Under the pieces are notes generated by a model. The model searched no databases, was not told the DNA's origin, and saw only the letters and a list, made by a program, of their open reading frames with translations. Of a DNA stretch of 7,518 nt, positions 6,197 to 7,518 are shown piece by piece (the first letter of the stretch is position 1; each line of letters starts with the position of its first letter). This stretch comes from Candidatus Poribacteria bacterium. Its GTDB lineage: Bacteria; Poribacteria; WGA-4E; UBA9662. Location of the stretch: assembly GCA_002729015.1 (NCBI GenBank), contig PBVO01000045.1, forward strand, positions 1 to 7,518. The letters are read 5' to 3'. Both the position numbers and the translations under genes were made by a program.

Positions 6197-7518
6197 TTAA
6201 GCCTTTGCCTCAAATTCTGCTAAGGCTTCACGAGCTAAACCGCTCCGAACTAGAGCCTCCCAACTATGAATAGGAGAAGATTTAAGTATATTTACCAAAT
6301 CTTTTTTCAATTGATTTACTATCGGTATGTTTTCGTTCGTTGGCTCTATGTGAGCCAAACGGGCTAGCGCATCCATGGCAAAACCAACACAGATAACATT
6401 TTCATCCGTTTCAATTACTGTTTTCAGCATTTTTATCGTTGGCTCTAAAATGTTTTCAATGACTTCAGCCCCATGGGAACAAAGGATCACCATAGACCAG
6501 AGAACGTTTTCTCTTACTGCGGAACGTACTGGCTTGAATCGATCGCGGCCAAAATCGATTCCATTACCTTCGCAGACATCACAATCATCAGTAGGTCGAA
6601 CAAATTTGATACTCCGTTGTTGAGCTCTGTCCATCGCTAATCGATTTTCTTCACGCTCTAAACTTTGAATCAGTGCTTCGAGACACCGGGGAATTAGCGA
6701 CTGACCGTCGTTCGTACCTACAGCCCGACGCCCAAGACAACCGAGTGCTCCCGCAGCCACTGACCTGACGTAAACAGACGGATCGTTTTCTAGACAATTT
6801 ATTATTACCTCTAAAACTGATTCATTCAAATTACTCCCATCGCCCAAAGCATATATACTTGCCTTACGGACCCACTTAATTCGGGACCGTGCGGCCGTAA
6901 GTAAAAATTCGGTTGCGGATGGTCCAGCCGCAACCAATCCATAGGTGGCTGCCCGGCGGACACTTTCTCTTTCATTGTATAAAGCTTGGCCGAGGGCTTC
7001 AATAGCCAGATTGGTGTCGTTCATATTAGCGAGTCTATAGGCAGCACCAATACGATCCGGTTCAGCTGAGTTACCTTTTCTGGTTATTTGGTTAGCCAAT
7101 AGATCAACTTTTTTCTTTCGCTGAACCTCATCTTCTCCTTCGGTTCCATTTGTAGGTGGTTGACCTTTCCCTGTATGAATCCAGTGGTAATGGTAATCCC
7201 ATACGGCAGTCAAATCATCATCAACAGAACTCAAATCAACCCCCGTCAGTGGGTCAATACCCAACGACGGCCAATCAACAGCAGCCATCGGTTTCTCATT
7301 AGGTTCCCTAATTCTAATCGGTGGTTCGCTCGTACGATATAGCCAAAATCTCCACATGAAACGTGGATTGTCTTTCCACGTCCTCCAATCATCGCGTCGG
7401 TGGTTGCCCCTGTGGAAAGTATTGTGTGAATATAAAACTATACTCCCAGCTCTCAATGGAGCAGCTTCAAGAGAATCAACCAGAGGCCAATTCAGATCAG
7501 TAACTGCAGACTTCATTC
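6197..7518 (-). CDS. Phytanoyl-CoA dioxygenase (PhyH)-like protein fused to HEAT repeats, N-terminus missing
   Basis: The frame is open to the right edge; 439 residues can be read from the first visible methionine (7516-7514), which is probably internal. Visible residues about 1-63 match the end of a phytanoyl-CoA dioxygenase fold: GSIVLYSHNTFHRGNHR, with H35 the likely distal iron ligand, and downstream arginines (R45, R52, R56), one of which could bind 2-oxoglutarate. The HxD half of the iron site would lie beyond the window. After a linker (about 64-135) the rest is HEAT or EZ-HEAT-like helical repeats, about seven, near 157-180, 181-209, 211-241, 243-285, 325-360, 370-411 and 415-439. Between the fourth and fifth repeats lies C312-DVC-EGNG319, a single DnaJ-type CxxCxGxG motif. 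Such PhyH proteins normally oxygenate small molecules; the HEAT part may bind a partner or substrate. This is the first visible gene of the leftward cluster. The PhyH call rests on a fragment; the HEAT call is firmer. Confidence 0.8.
   Translation of the reverse strand, partial: MKSAVTDLNWPLVDSLEAAPLRAGSIVLYSHNTFHRGNHRRDDWRTWKDNPRFMWRFWLYRTSEPPIRIREPNEKPMAAVDWPSLGIDPLTGVDLSSVDDDLTAVWDYHYHWIHTGKGQPPTNGTEGEDEVQRKKKVDLLANQITRKGNSAEPDRIGAAYRLANMNDTNLAIEALGQALYNERESVRRAATYGLVAAGPSATEFLLTAARSRIKWVRKASIYALGDGSNLNESVLEVIINCLENDPSVYVRSVAAGALGCLGRRAVGTNDGQSLIPRCLEALIQSLEREENRLAMDRAQQRSIKFVRPTDDCDVCEGNGIDFGRDRFKPVRSAVRENVLWSMVILCSHGAEVIENILEPTIKMLKTVIETDENVICVGFAMDALARLAHIEPTNENIPIVNQLKKDLVNILKSSPIHSWEALVRSGLAREALAEFEAKA
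6202..6206 (-). promoter_or_regulatory. Ribosome binding site of the sulfatase gene
   Basis: AAAGG on the minus strand lies seven bases before the ATG at 6194-6192, inside the last codons of the upstream HEAT-repeat gene. A GAGG lies just upstream of it at 6208-6211. The position supports the chosen start and coupled translation. Confidence 0.55.

Larger units (their letters stand above)
3104..7518 (-). other. Probable four-gene operon: PhyH-HEAT, sulfatase, GNAT, Gfo/Idh/MocA
   Basis: Four same-strand genes are separated by 2, 2 and 23 bases, with Shine-Dalgarno-like sites inside or just after the preceding gene and no room for internal promoters outside coding sequence. The cluster may extend past the right edge. 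The enzymes (oxygenase, sulfate-ester hydrolase, acetyltransferase, dehydrogenase) suggest stepwise processing of one small sulfated compound, but this is inferred from gene order only. Confidence 0.7.

Noticed and set aside
6375..6623. Plus-strand open frame of 82 codons opposite the HEAT region
   Set aside because: It lies wholly antisense to a well-supported gene, has no recognisable domain and shows no convincing start context.
7514..7516. First visible methionine as the true start of the PhyH-HEAT gene
   Set aside because: Starting there would leave only the last part of the PhyH fold, without the HxD iron ligands, and only two bases lie upstream in the window. The gene most likely continues past the edge, though a stop (nGA being TGA) cannot be formally excluded.

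Overview
The window most resembles a genome fragment of Candidatus Poribacteria or a close relative. The best clue is the C-terminal domain of the first protein, which contains NFPNPFNPETWIPY followed by a short beta-rich tail with YWDGRN and GVYFY. As I recall, this signature is very common at the C-termini of secreted poribacterial proteins. A phytanoyl-CoA-dioxygenase/HEAT fusion, a sulfatase and a Gfo/Idh/MocA oxidoreductase fit the same gene repertoire. The DNA is moderately AT-rich and densely coding. The taxonomic call rests on recalled family patterns, not on a database search.

Layout. Positions 8-3097 (+) hold one large secreted multidomain protein. It has a signal peptide, a carboxypeptidase-regulatory-like beta domain, a zinc-metallopeptidase-like domain with HEYGH, three Ig/Fn3-like modules, a two-loop dockerin and a FlgD-like sorting-type tail. 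Six bases later it meets, tail to tail, a leftward gene cluster filling 3104-7518 (-). In transcription order the cluster encodes a phytanoyl-CoA dioxygenase/HEAT-repeat protein (its N-terminus lies beyond the right edge), a type I sulfatase, a GNAT acetyltransferase and a Gfo/Idh/MocA-family oxidoreductase.

The gaps between the leftward genes are 2, 2 and 23 bases. Each downstream gene has a purine-rich Shine-Dalgarno-like site in or just after the end of the gene before it, so the four are probably one transcript with coupled translation. An oxygenase, a sulfatase, an acetyltransferase and a dehydrogenase together suggest intracellular processing of a small sulfated substrate, such as a sulfated sugar or amino sugar. 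The substrate itself cannot be read from the sequence.

No tRNA, rRNA, CRISPR array, insertion sequence or phage gene was seen. The promoters of both transcription units must lie outside the window, and no convincing terminator was found at the convergent junction. No intergenic stretch exceeds 23 bases. The most unusual points are a single DnaJ-type CxxCxGxG motif within the HEAT region, an oxidoreductase whose dinucleotide-binding motif is eroded, and a sulfatase with no export signal.
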